This document shows positions 12,741 to 23,402 of a DNA stretch of 64,000 nt, piece by piece. Both the position numbers and the translations under genes were made by a program. The notes under the pieces are model-generated. The model did not search any database. It saw only the letters and a program-made list of their open reading frames with translations, and was not told where the DNA came from. Positions within the stretch are counted from its first letter, which is position 1. Every line of letters begins with the position of its first letter. This stretch comes from Eonycteris spelaea (Eukaryota > Chordata > Mammalia > Chiroptera > Pteropodidae): the NCBI GenBank assembly GCA_003508835.1, contig PUFA01000092.1, forward strand, positions 5,890,001-5,954,000. The letters run 5' to 3'.

Positions 12741-13030
12741 AAACATATTAGAAATAGGCTAAGTACATCATTTCATAGATGTCAAAATAAAGACAGCATT
12801 AAATTTTTAGAAATGTGGAAGACTTTCTTAAGGTTAAAATTTAAAGCATGAAAGTTTACCTCCTCAATAAATCATGAAACATATTAGAAATAGGCTAAGT
12901 ACATCATTTCATAGATGTCAAAATAAAGAGAGCATTAAATTTTTAGAAATGTGGAAGACTTTCTTAAGGTTAAAATTTAAAGCATGAAAGTTTACCTCCT
13001 CAATAAAGCATGAAAGTTTACCTCCTCAAT
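12741..13030. repeat. 136-bp tandem duplication with nested 26-bp duplication
   Basis: Unit one runs 12741-12876 and unit two starts at 12877, a period of 136. Over about 131 shared bases I find a single mismatch (gacagc at about 12792 against gagagc at about 12928). At the right end a second event repeats 'gcatgaaagtttacctcctc' with a period of 26 (12981 and 13007). The near identity shows that the duplication is young compared with the old repeats around it. Confidence 0.95.
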
Positions 13031-13340
13031 GAATTTACAAAGTATTTAATAACTCTGCCTTTGACACTATATTAGCATCAAATATAATAGGTGTGAGTTA
13101 CAGAGAGAATTATAAAATATGAAATTCTGGGAATCAAAAGCCATAGTCCTACAGCTTCTCATTTCCTCCCCATTCTTACCATCAAAAACAGGCCATATCC
13201 TCTCTAGAAAATTTCAGATGCCTACTCCCTTTCATTCTAATTACCCCCTGCAAGTACCATTTGGATATCATCACCTTCTGGAATGTCTCTAATGTTCTTC
13301 AGTTAAAGCTTATAATCGTGGCCTTCCAGATCCATCGGCT
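13031..13340. other. no gene seen; unique sequence
   Basis: AT-rich to about 13130, then a slightly pyrimidine-rich unique stretch. Nothing recognisable. Confidence 0.45.
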
Positions 13341-14250
13341 GTAATTCACTCATTTAACATTTAATGCATAGCTAATGCATGTCAAGCATTTGAGAGGTGT
13401 GGGGAAGATAGAGGTGAAAGACGGGCTTATATTGTTGAGCAGCACATAGTTTTGGAGAAAAAAAAACTGGTATGTAAATGGCCTTTCACCCATCAGTGTT
13501 TTGAGTGCTATGGGACCATGGCGACAAGACCTCTAAAACCCAGAGTTGAAGAATAGGGAAGGCTTTTAGAGAGAGATGATGATTAGGTTGATTTTAAAAT
13601 AAAAAGTAGACATTATCCAGGTGAATAAAGTTCGCATCCAGGGGACAGCATGTACAAAGGCACAGAGGTGAGAGAGAACATGATTCAAGGAACTAAAAGA
13701 GAAACAGCATGGCTGGAGTGACAGGTGATGAAAACAGTCAGTTACAGGGTATAGCTCACTAAGGGCTCTGAAAAGGGTTTGAATTTTAATTCTAATGTAA
13801 TGAGGTGACAGCAAAGATTTTAAATAAGAGAACATAAATATAATAATTTTTGTTTCTTAGAAAGATTTCTTTAAAAGTTCCATAGAGAATGGATTGATGT
13901 GGGAAGACCAGTCCAGAGGCTATTAAGCAACCTGGTAAATAAATAATGAGGACTTGGATTATAACATCAATAATGGAGAGATAATTGGAAAAAAAGATAT
14001 AGGAAGATGAAATTCAGAAACATAACAGGTAACATCCGGTCACAAATTGTATTAGGGAGCTATTATTGAAGGAGAGAGAAATCAAATAAGATTCACAGTT
14101 AATGATTTTGTGACTTTGAAGAATTATCAGGTCTGAGAGGAGAGATAGACTCAATTGTGGACATGTCACCTTTTATGTACAAGTCTATGCTGTAGGGCAC
14201 GTAATGGAGCAGGAATTACATATTTAGGAGTCATCAGCGTATTAGCTATA
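13341..14250 (-). mobile_element. L2 LINE, long antisense relic
   Basis: Successive landmarks of inverted L2 appear in the right order: 'attcactcatttaacattta' (3' terminus), 'gacagcatgtacaaaggcac', 'agcatggctggagtgacagg', 'aagggctctgaaaagggttt', 'agaccagtccagaggctatt' and 'ggagtcatcagcgtattagc'. At about 900 bp it is longer than most L2 relics here, which are 3' tails. It is diverged and has no intact reverse transcriptase frame. A small tandem duplication follows directly. Confidence 0.75.
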
Positions 14251-14286
14251 TATATATTAATTAAAAACCAGGAGAGTAGATGAGAT

Positions 14287-14390
14287 TTATTTATTTGGGT
14301 TTTATAAAACCTGATGTCAATAATTAATAATCTAAAAAGTTATTTATTTGGGTTTTATACCTGATGTCAATAATTAATAATCTAAAAAGT
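14287..14390. repeat. 53/50-bp tandem duplication
   Basis: Two copies sharing 'ttatttatttgggttttata' and 'cctgatgtcaataattaata' lie head to tail: 14287-14339 and 14340-14389. The second copy has a 3-base deletion (ttttataaaac against ttttatac) and otherwise looks identical. Confidence 0.92.
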
Positions 14391-15079
14391 TATCACAGCA
14401 AAGGTGTGCAGTGAGATAAAGCACGAAACCATTGTTGTTATGGTAACTCTATAACATTTCCACCACAGCTTCATTTGAATATTAGCTGTCAAATCAGAGT
14501 GTAGGGAATTGAGTGAATGAAAGGCCAAGCATGGAAAAAAATGTGAGTATAACATTTGAATAATCCAAGATGGGTTATGCTGCAGAAAAAAACAGCTCCC
14601 AAATTTCAGTGGCTTAACACAACAAAGGTTTATTTTTCATTGTCCTACATGTCAATTCAGATTATCAGGGGACTCTGCTCTAACATAGAAGGCTCCCCTC
14701 AACACATGCACTTAAAATTGTTGTAACTCATAAAAGAGAGAACTATGTCTCACACTGGCAGTTAAGTGCTTTCTCCTGGAAGCAATACTTGCCACTTCAC
14801 TCTCATTTCACTAGCCAAGGCAAGTCATATGGCTACACAAGACAGAGGAGTATCTGTGTTCATGTGGTACTGTGTGTCCAGAAAGAGAACTGGGAGATTT
14901 GTGTACAGTCCTCATGAGGGGATTGGGGCACCACTAGCTACAAATGGTTGTTAAATTTGAGGAGAGGTTTTTGTTTGGCTGGTTTTAAGATAGAGCAGAC
15001 AATGGCACAGGTGAACTGCATTTCCACAGCTCACACTTTGTCCTCCAGTTGTATAACACACCCAGTAAATGTCATACAT
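14391..15079. other. possible interspersed repeat of uncertain family; no gene seen
   Basis: The part 14600-14650 reads 'ttcagtggcttaacacaaca' and 'aaaggtttatttttcattgt', a phrase I associate with an abundant mammalian interspersed repeat, with diverged continuation to about 14900 ('agtcatatggctacacaaga'). I cannot name the family. Overlapping open frames here on both strands (62 to 80 codons) are not supported as genes. Confidence 0.4.
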
Positions 15080-15330
15080 GTCAAACCTCTTCCCCAAGAA
15101 CACCCTTCCTACTATACTGTACTGGTTACATCTTGCTTCACCTTCAGAACTCTGCTCAAGAATCACTTCATGCATGAAGCTTCTCTTTAACGAGTCTACT
15201 TGTTTCTAATTTTATTTAAGTGTATTTTGTCATGTTTCCATTATTGACTTATATTTGTATCTTTTCCATGTGTTTTGAAGTCCTTTTTCCTAACCCTTTA
15301 AAGGACAAGAATGTTCCCTTTTGTTTTCTT
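15080..15330 (+). mobile_element. L2 LINE fragment
   Basis: The order 'ctttcagaactctgctcaag'-like text at 15140-15165, 'cacttcatgcatgaagcttc', then T-rich sequence and 'tgttttgaagtcctttttcc' matches the L2 segment (agctcaaatgtcacctcctctgggaagccttccctga onward) in sense. Diverged and without the terminal tail. Confidence 0.45.
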
Positions 15331-16454
15331 TCTTTCCATGGGGTAACCAGCCACAGGTGTATACCCAGTATGTGATGTTAGCTAAACATTTGGTTTCTCC
15401 ATGGACAGAGAAGACTTTTTGCAAAGTTTTTTGGATACAACCACCCCTAATAACATAGAGTCATTTCTACAATGGTTTATGAAGAAAACTGCAGTTTGTT
15501 TTTTTTTTTTTTTTCCATGGCTGAAGAGGCAGGAAACTGAGCAGTAGTGGCCTGTGGAAACTCCACCCGTGTACTGGCACCATGGTAATTTTGCTTAATC
15601 TGCTTTCTGGGACTAGCCCAAACCTGTCAAGAGTCACTTTAAAAACTTGCAGATGCATCCACCACATATTTATGCACTCACATTCATATGCAAAGAAGTT
15701 GCTACCGAAATGAGACACCTCATCAAGGAGGCTTACAACTATGCTGTTTATATGATGATTTATTCAGATCCACCTTTATTCCCTCATCTGGTCCTCCAGT
15801 ACAGGGCCATACAGGTGCAGGGTAGCTCTCTGGTTCAAAATACAGTCAGTGTGGGACATGTGTGCTAACTGGCACCTCAGCATCAAAACCATAACCTAGG
15901 CCTCATTAGCACAATCCAATTGACTGAGCTAAACCACCACAGATATGTAAACTCAGGAGGACTTTGGAGGTGAAACAGGTGCACATGCATTTTGGTAAGG
16001 ATTTCCATTATGCTCAGAGCTGAAAATTTAGACTCAGTTACTAAATTTTTGAGCCAGGAGGAGTCACAGAAACCACACACACATAAAATAAATAGGTCAA
16101 TACATAACACAGACAGACCAGAAAGGCTTTTTAAAGAAAAGAAAAAATTGGTGGAGAAGTACGTTAGGCAGCAAAGACCTTGTATGGTTAGGAAAAGGCT
16201 AAGCAACAACTATTTGGATGTGTCCTGAGGACAAGTATCTACTGTGATCCAAATATCTTTTCCACAGAAGTGAGAAAATATAATTTTTGATCCTGCTAAT
16301 TTCAATTCTTGATTCATGGTAGCAGAAACACTGAAGAAGCCTTGCAGCCAAATTGTAATCATAAATAATTTTCCTCTCAAGTGAGTTGACTCCAGTTGGC
16401 ACTTATCAGCTTACAGGTCAGCACAAATGTTTTTATAATGAGCCATAAAAGGAG
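15331..16454. other. no gene seen; unique sequence with a T run
   Basis: A 16-base T run lies at 15499-15514. Opposite-strand open frames of 73, 78, 83 and 108 codons (15467-16228) overlap each other and carry no domain I recognise; I treat them as chance. Confidence 0.5.
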
Positions 16455-16615
16455 GAAAGTATAGTCTAGACTGGCAGTCAGAAATCCTGCTGCTTTCTCT
16501 CAGCAACTTGACTGAGTTTGACTCTGGGTAACTGGCCGAAACTGATAACATCAGCTACTTGACACATTAGGTGGGGACAGGATCTTACCTTTTAAGTGGT
16601 GTGAAATGTAACAAT
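16455..16615 (+). mobile_element. MIR SINE, decayed
   Basis: 'tagtctagactggcagtcag', 'aatcctgctgctttctctca', 'gcaacttgactgagtttgac' and 'gataacatcagctacttgac' follow MIR order from the tRNA-like head to the core in sense. Heavily diverged. Confidence 0.45.
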
Positions 16616-16884
16616 GGGCAATGTATACTGCGAGGCTGAGCTGGTCTGGGCCTCTGAGCAGTTCCTAACACAATTGCTGGCTGTCCCTCCCTATCCCCCC
16701 GCCTCTACTCACTAAGCACACATTTTTTAATTCTTTTTTCCAACCTCCACGCCTGTCTACTCCTACATTTTAATTCTCTTAATTTTTCTCCATTCTGATA
16801 TGTTTTTGTCCTGCTAGTGGCACTAACTGCTAAGCTTCTTACAAGTGTTGAAGTGGTGACTGTCCCATTTATCTACAGTGAGGA

Positions 16885-16962
16885 TGCTACTGAAATGGAA
16901 GCTCAGTGAGGCCAAAAACCATGTCTACCTTGCATATAGCAGTCAATAAATATAGACATGTA
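16885..16962 (+). mobile_element. L2 LINE tail
   Basis: 'ggaagctcagtgaggccaaa', 'aaccatgtctaccttgcata' and 'tagcagtcaataaatataga' match the L2 3' end in sense (ctccatgagggcagggac ... caataaatat). Confidence 0.5.
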
Positions 16963-17096
16963 TGCTTAATATATCTTTTGTAGTTGAAACACATTTCTCT
17001 TAAATTTTCGAATGAAAATATATATGAACATTGTCAACATCCTGTGTCCCATCTCCAATCCCCAACATCCTAAAGCAGAAAAAGCAGAAATCTGCT

Positions 17097-17447
17097 TGTT
17101 ATAGACTGAATGTTTGTGTCCTCCCAAAAGTCATATGCTGAAATCTAATCCCTAGTGTGATGATGGCCTTTGGGAGAAGATTATTAGGTAATGAAAATGG
17201 ACTCTTCATGAATGGGATTAGTGTCCTTATAAGAATAGGCCAGATACCTAACTAGCTCTCTGTTTACCACATAAAGGTATAAAAAATTAGAAGTCTGCAT
17301 CCTGGAATAGGGCTCTCACCAAAACTTGACCATGCAGGCACTCTGATCTCAGACTTTCAGCCTCCAGAACTGTGAAAATAAATTTCTGTTGTTTATAAGC
17401 CACCCAGTGTATAATACTTTGTTATAATAACCAAACAGGCTAAGATA
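17097..17447 (+). mobile_element. MLT1-type solo LTR (ERVL-MaLR)
   Basis: An old endogenous-retrovirus-like LTR. It starts 'tgttatagactgaatgtttg' and carries 'tcatatgctgaaatctaatc', 'catgaatgggattagtgtcc', 'cagcctccagaactgtgaaa', 'ataaatttctgttgtttata', 'agccacccagtgt' and a degenerate '...aggctaagata' end, all in MLT1 order. Flanking pentamers ctgct (17092-17096) and ctgtt (17448-17452) may be a 5-bp target duplication with one change. No internal gag, pol or env sequence is attached, so it is a solo LTR left by recombination. CpG sites are decayed, and no activity is suggested. Confidence 0.85.
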
Positions 17448-19540
17448 CTGTTTATGGAGCATCAAGTCTCTTAGTATTTCCAGCCAGCCTCTCGATAAGT
17501 GGTTCTATTTCAGTAAAATCAAGAGACTAGAAGTGGAAATAGAATCAGGAAATAGTTTGTATGTCCCAAACTCACTCATTTAGAACCAGACTTTACAGAA
17601 TTTTGGAAACTCATGTCTCTGCTGTCTTTCTAACATTTTCCTAAGAAGCTAAAAAATCTCATGCCATTAAAAAAAAAAAAAAGTAACTGCAATAAGTCTG
17701 TAGGAAACTCTGAGAAATGTGAGCCTTTTATCAGAGAGGTGTTAGGTTACAACTCAGCAGACTTGTTGAAAAAGGGAAGGTCCAAACTGTAATAAAAGGA
17801 AGCAGGGAATATTCAGCACTTCTAATCTAGAAACAAGGAGAGGTGTTTTCCAGTTTTGCTTCCAGTACTTAATGTCCTGACATATCCTTCCAAATTCTAT
17901 TGACTAGTAACCAGCACAGGCCAGTCAACAAGTACTTTCTAAGCACTGCTTTGACCAATGAAGTTCTTTAAACCATTATTCAATGTGTTTATTCCATGAT
18001 GTGTTTTAAATTTAGAGACTAAAATACTAAAATCACCTTCTATAAACTCTGACTGCTATTTTCAATCTGAAGCTGTTTTTGCCAAGGCCAACAGAAATTT
18101 TAGAGTAAAATATCATTAGGACAACCAGCATTCTTTTAGGAAAAAGTTTACTAAACTGCTGTCCTCTGAAAACAGAAACAGATTACTTTTACCTAGGAGG
18201 GTCTCTGTAGACCATTCCTACAATTTGAATTTCAGTAGAGAAAATGACTTAGGAAATACAAAGATCTATAATATTTGGTCATCCAGACAAGTGAAACGAA
18301 GTCTCACACCATTTACCAATGGGATGAAAAATATTTTAGCTTAATATCACAACTTGATTTTGTGACAGACATACTTTTTGACTACTACATATCAACATGG
18401 ATGGTCCAATGGTGCTTTGCTCAGTTCCTGTATTAACCCAGGAATGCTCATTAAAGCCTGTCCCTCAAGGAGGGAAGTTAGTATTTTCCAGGGAAAGAGA
18501 GTCCAAAAGAATGATGTCATGATAACTTCACCCAATCCCAACATGCCCCCCAATTCAACAATAGATAAACCTTTTAAACATAGAAATGTAATGGCCACCT
18601 CATGCCTTAGCATAATTCACAGATTCCTAAACCCCTAGAGCCAAAATTATAAGGCAAAAAGTAATCTTTAGTACAATAATTTGAAACCAAACTTCATCTC
18701 TTTCAGGCACTATAATTTAAAAAGAAAAAATAAAAAAACCTTGAAACATAATGAAATACTCTAATCCACAGATAAAACATCGCCTATATGATTAGACTTT
18801 TCATAGATAAACATATATTCTCTGGATGATACAACTAAAAAGATTTCATTTTTAGAAAACAGATAAACTGATTATTCTTTTTCCACATCCAAGCCATTTA
18901 CTCTGAGAAAGATATGAAATAGCCACTTTCTTTTCTTTTCTTTCTTTTTTTTTAACATGAGTTAATTGATTTGGGCAACCTCAAAAATCTCACATTTCTC
19001 TTTCCTTATATCTCCCCCCCAATACCTCTCTCTCTCTTTGTCTCCTAAATAAATATCTGTGTTTATTATTTTGAAGGTTAAAAATTAATATTTTTATTAC
19101 TAAAATACTTTTTATCAATAATAGATGGAATAAAGCACATATGAAATTGGTTTGAAATTTTTCAGAAATAAATAAATTATATCTAAATGATATACTTTTC
19201 AATGAAAGAGAGAAGTTTAAAACAACTTAAACTCTAGTTGCTTATTAAAGATAACCACACTGAATTTTTAAAATTTTAAAAAATCATGACACCAAGTTAT
19301 TTATAAGTTTATCAACTGCTACATGTGGTTCATGGCAACATTCTGAACTGCTCTAGACAACCTTGTAGTTTCAAATAATAAAGAGTAAGAAATGAAGGAG
19401 ACTGACTGCTGTTAACCACAGTGAACACTGTAGTACTTTTATCCAAGTTAAGTCAATGTACATGATGGCTTCTGAAAAGGCAAAACAGAAAAAAATTAAT
19501 AGCGTGGAAGGCTAAATATGAATTAGAAACACCCTTAAAA
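17448..19540. other. no gene seen; unique AT-rich sequence
   Basis: Two kilobases with no repeat I can name. Poly-A at 17669-17683 and a T/C-rich patch at 18924-18953 are the only low-complexity parts. Opposing open frames at 18378-18638 (86 and 73 codons) have no recognisable domain. Confidence 0.5.
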
Positions 19541-19685
19541 AATATCTCACTTAATCTTCACAACAAACTTTAAAATACATATTATTGCCCATGAAAAATA
19601 GGAAGAAACCAAAGCTCAACAACATAAATAATTAGCACAAGGTCTGTAAGTGAGTGATCAACCAGGCCCTGAGCTCTTTGCATGT
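19541..19685 (-). mobile_element. MIR SINE, antisense
   Basis: 'aatatctcacttaatcttca', 'caacaaactttaaaatacat', 'attattgcccatgaaaaata' and 'agcacaaggtctgtaagtga' are the inverted MIR core in order. The tRNA-like part ends in 'ccaggccctgagctctttgc'. Confidence 0.65.
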
Positions 19686-20024
19686 GACCTGGACTACACA
19701 GCCTCATTATTATATGTCTGTATTTGTGTTTTAAGATCACACTGTATTTCTGAGCTCTCCCTGGAGACACTAATGGCTCTGTTAGTAGTACTGGCATGAT
19801 GCAGAAGAGCTTAATAAGTTTGCATCCAGATCCTGAGGCTCAGCTTTGCATATGTGAGTAATAAAGCCGGTCACAGGCAAAACTGTGAAATTGGCAGACA
19901 TGGTCTTTACCACTTCCACCCAACTTTCCCCAGAGTCACCCTGATGCCTTGCAGATGCCTGGCACTTTCAGCTGGCCAAGTGCTAAAATCGAGTGACCCT
20001 CCAGCCTTGCTTTCTCCTACAGCA
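19686..20024. other. no gene seen; unique sequence
   Basis: Nothing nameable in about 340 bases. Confidence 0.4.
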
Positions 20025-20183
20025 CTGCAGATTATCTTGAGTTATAATTACCTGAGTACCTGCTTCACACACTTTCCACTAGATTGCAAACTCCTGAAGG
20101 ACACAGAGAGCATCTCATTTCCATTCTTTATGCTACTTACCCCAGAGTAGGTGCTCAGTGAATATTTGTTTGTTTGTGTTTTA
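20025..20183 (+). mobile_element. L2 LINE 3' end
   Basis: 'ccactagattgcaaactcct', 'gaaggacacagagagcatct' and 'agagtaggtgctcagtgaat' followed by 'atttgtttg' match the L2 terminus in sense (ccactagactgtaagctcc ... agtaggcgctcaataaatatttgttg). The left boundary is uncertain. Confidence 0.65.
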
Positions 20184-22384
20184 ATAAATATAAAACATCC
20201 CTTCTCTTCTCTTTGCAACATATATGCACACACACAGAATATCTATTAAAAAATTAGTGAATGCTGGACTAGACATCCCAACAGTAATCAAAACATTCTA
20301 GGCCTGTCTTAAGGTGACAACTAATATTATGTGCTATTAACTTATTAATAAATGATCCACTGCTTGACCCTCTCAGATCCTATATATACTTTGTTGTATG
20401 TGTGTATGTTTTAAAGACTAAATACCAAGTCTTTTCAGTTATTCATTACCTATTTTAAACTTGGGCATTTTGACACATTATTAGTATGTCAGCAAGACTA
20501 AATATGGAACAATAACAATTTGTAAGAAATATGTAATAGTCACAAAACTCAATGAATTGAACAGTAAAGAATTAAAATACATAAATCAAGCACAATTAGA
20601 ATTCAAAGAGAAATAAACAGAAATATAATTTTATTATAGTAATGAAGCTTACCAGTCTTTGACAGTTCAAGTAAGCAAACAATAATAACAATAGGAAACT
20701 AAAGATAAAGAAGATCTGGATGAACTTATTAATTAGGATGTATGAATAGGTTTGTATCAAACTCTGTGGCCAAAATAAAGTTTGTCTTTTCTCAAGCACT
20801 CATTTAAAACTTATTAAAAGATAGCATTGTATTCACAAAGAAAACATAACCTCTAAAGATGTAGTTTTATTGCATACAGTCTGATCAAAGCAATAATACT
20901 AGACATTAACAACAAAGCATAAACAAATAGAATGAAAAGAGTTGGAATTTTTTTTATAAATGCTTCTCAACAACTTATGTCAAATATGAAATTTAAACTT
21001 AATTTACCAATTCGATCCAAAATGTTGCCAGAGTCAAATCTAAGACTATAAATGCTATAATTATTAACAAGTTATATTAAGCAAAAAGATAAATTTTTAA
21101 TCCTGAATTTGTGCTTCAAATGGCAACTGCACAAGCATAGAAAAAGGATTTTTCATGGCCACAAGCTAAAACCACACTATCTAATGATGGGCACAGAAAC
21201 CAATGCAATTTGGGGCTAAGTGACCAGAAAAATGCCAGAGGTGATCCCCATTCTACTATGTGTGGTGTCAGCTTTAACTCTTCTTTCATAGCCCTCTTCA
21301 GGCATAGAAGACATTATGTGACTCAATGAAAGAAGATATAAGGAGTACATACCAAAATCATTGGGAAGAGTAGAACAACTTCTCATTTTTTTTTTTTTTT
21401 TCTGCCTGACTTCCAGAGTCAGGACAGCATAAAGTATGGTGGGATGAAAGCAAAGATGATGGCCATCTTGCCAAAAGGCATAAAGAGATTAGCAATGCTT
21501 TCTTCATCTCTTACTTTTCATTTCTCTGAGGGATTGTACTTTTATAGAGATGTGCATTTGGGGTGGAGGATTCCTTTTTATTTGAAAGCATTGTTAACTT
21601 TACGCAGAGAGAACAATCAGGATAGAGACCTTGGAGATAATTCAAGAAGATTGTGAAAACCTCTTGGATCTGGTTTTAAGAGTGACAGGGCAAGGAAGAT
21701 GTGTTCAAGTTTCCTTCTAGTTTATCATGGTTGGAAAGTTAGGGATTCAGGATAGAGGCATAATCAGTTAAGGAAGAATGTGCTTTTGGCTGAAATTAAC
21801 TCCAGTTGCATTTTCTAGGTATGTGGGGGGAGGGGGGAGCTCCAGGGGAGTTGGCAGGGCCCCCAAACCGGGGACATGCTGAACTCAAAGAGGCTGCTAT
21901 GCTCTTTGCAGGAGTCTCTTGAGCAGCGTGCTCTTCCCAGCCCCCTACGGTCCACTCAAGATGACAGGCCAGTTTTAAGAAATGGATTCAGGGCTGGGTG
22001 CTACAATTTAACTAGAGAATGTGATAAGGCAGAGAACTTATAGAAGAGGGAGACTGGGGGTAATAAAGGATCCAAAAATCACATTCATGAGGAAAAGTTT
22101 GTGTTTATGTTATGGTTAGGCTGCAAAAAAGGTGAATTGGATCAGAGGATTTCATGTCTGGAAGCATTTGAGAGGCTTGCATGTTTCTATAGTTATAAAA
22201 GGGTAAAATAAGGGGAGAATGGTACAAATTATAGGGTGGCCAAATATGCCTCTAAATTAGGAACATTAAAACAATTCTAAAATGAAAGGGTAGCCTTATG
22301 AGGCAAATGAAGGCCTATCACTGGATGCATCCAAGCAGAAATTGGAAAAGATTATCTTATAATTCACAAAAAGGATTCATGACA
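20184..22384. other. no gene seen; AT-rich then mixed unique sequence
   Basis: 20.4-21.1 kb is very AT-rich. A 16-base T run sits at 21386-21401 without an attached retroelement that I recognise. The G-rich cluster at 21825-21873 is given separately. Confidence 0.45.
21825..21873 (+). other. G-rich cluster, possible G-quadruplex
   Basis: Guanine runs lie at 21825-21830 (six), 21832-21837 (six), 21845-21848 (four), 21857-21859 (three) and 21870-21873 (four). Loops are 1, 7, 8 and 10 bases, so only a relaxed quadruplex definition is met. It stands out in an AT-rich window. Confidence 0.4.
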
Positions 22385-22520
22385 TTTCTTCATTTATTAG
22401 TTCTTTCTGTGGAGCATTAGTGTCGGCTACGCCTATGCTAGTTGCTGGGTAGACCAAGAAGAATAAACATAGTTGTCAAACAAGGAGTTCTCATCTTCTG
22501 GAGATGGGAAGGAAGCCGGC
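22385..22520 (-). mobile_element. L2 LINE 3' region, antisense (decayed)
   Basis: 'tttcttcatttattagttct', 'ctatgctagttgctgggtag', 'accaagaagaataaacatag' and 'aaggagttctcatcttctgg' follow the inverted L2 end (tgctaggtgctggggatacaaagatgaataag ... aaggagctcacagtctag). Confidence 0.6.
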
Positions 22521-23293
22521 AAAAGAGGACCTCATGCAGACTAGCAGGGTTTGACTTTAGAGGTAATTGCAGGAGAAAGGGCATAGAAAAGATGCACCAG
22601 GCCTGGAAACCAGAATTAGTCTACCTACCCTTCCTATGTAATTAAACAACTGCACTGGCAGTCCCTGGAGGGCGAAAGCCCTACCAGAGGGGGAGCTCCC
22701 CAGGTCCATGAGGGCATTTCTGAAAGTGGTGAGCTTATATGCCTGGAATCTTAATTTCCTGGGCCTTGGTAGTATCAAAATATGAATAACCAACTTAGGC
22801 ATGTAAGTGTTGATGGTCTTATTATAAGTTAAAAGTGATATTTACTGCAGTAAATGTAATCTCCACTAGATGCTCCTATAGTTTACATTCACCAAAGTAC
22901 CCAACTGCCATCCCAATAATAGCATCTGCATAGATGAAAAGGGAAAAGAAAGCCCAAATTGATTTTTGACTTTGTTGCAGCATAAGGAGGTACTCTGCCT
23001 GTGTCAGCATCAGCTTCATAAAAATAACTGTGGGCATGTTGAAAAGAAAAAGGAAAAAAAGTGAGCAGATAAATATAAAAAGATAAGGTTAAGTATATAA
23101 CCAGCATCTACTTCAAGTTAGTACAATATATCACAATCGTTTTCCATTAGTAACATTTTCCACCCAAATACTACCCTCAGGGTGAGATGGTAAAATCAAC
23201 AATGTGGGTAGATGAAGTTAAGCTCTACTGAGTGAGGGCATTTCAGCACTCAGACTTCTCATTCTTTCTCTTCTAATTCTACTTCTTGAAAGG
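22521..23293. other. no gene seen; unique sequence
   Basis: Open frames at 22442-22645 (plus), 22557-22802 and 22889-23107 (minus) of 67 to 81 codons overlap and have no domain. No repeat named. Confidence 0.45.
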
Positions 23294-23339
23294 CAGATAG
23301 GTGGATAGGTAGGTAGGTAGGTAGGTAGATAGATGATTA

Positions 23340-23395
<56 letters not shown>

Positions 23396-23402
23396 GATAG
23401 CT
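23294..23402 (+). repeat. compound TAGG/GATA tetranucleotide microsatellite
   Basis: An initial (ggta)n/(tagg)n block at about 23301-23327 runs through 'agatagatgattaa' into (gata)n from 23341 to about 23386, ending in the imperfect 'aatagatagagatag'. Two motif phases and interruptions suggest stepwise growth. Confidence 0.95.

Noticed and set aside
12741..13030. CRISPR-like array
   Set aside because: Two long near-identical units with no spacers; an ordinary tandem duplication in a mammalian genome.
17097..17447. Complete endogenous retrovirus
   Set aside because: Only a single LTR is visible; no internal retroviral sequence and no second LTR near it.
21386..21401. T run as the reverse-strand tail of a SINE
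   Set aside because: The 300 bases to its right show no tRNA- or 7SL-like promoter boxes that I can recognise.
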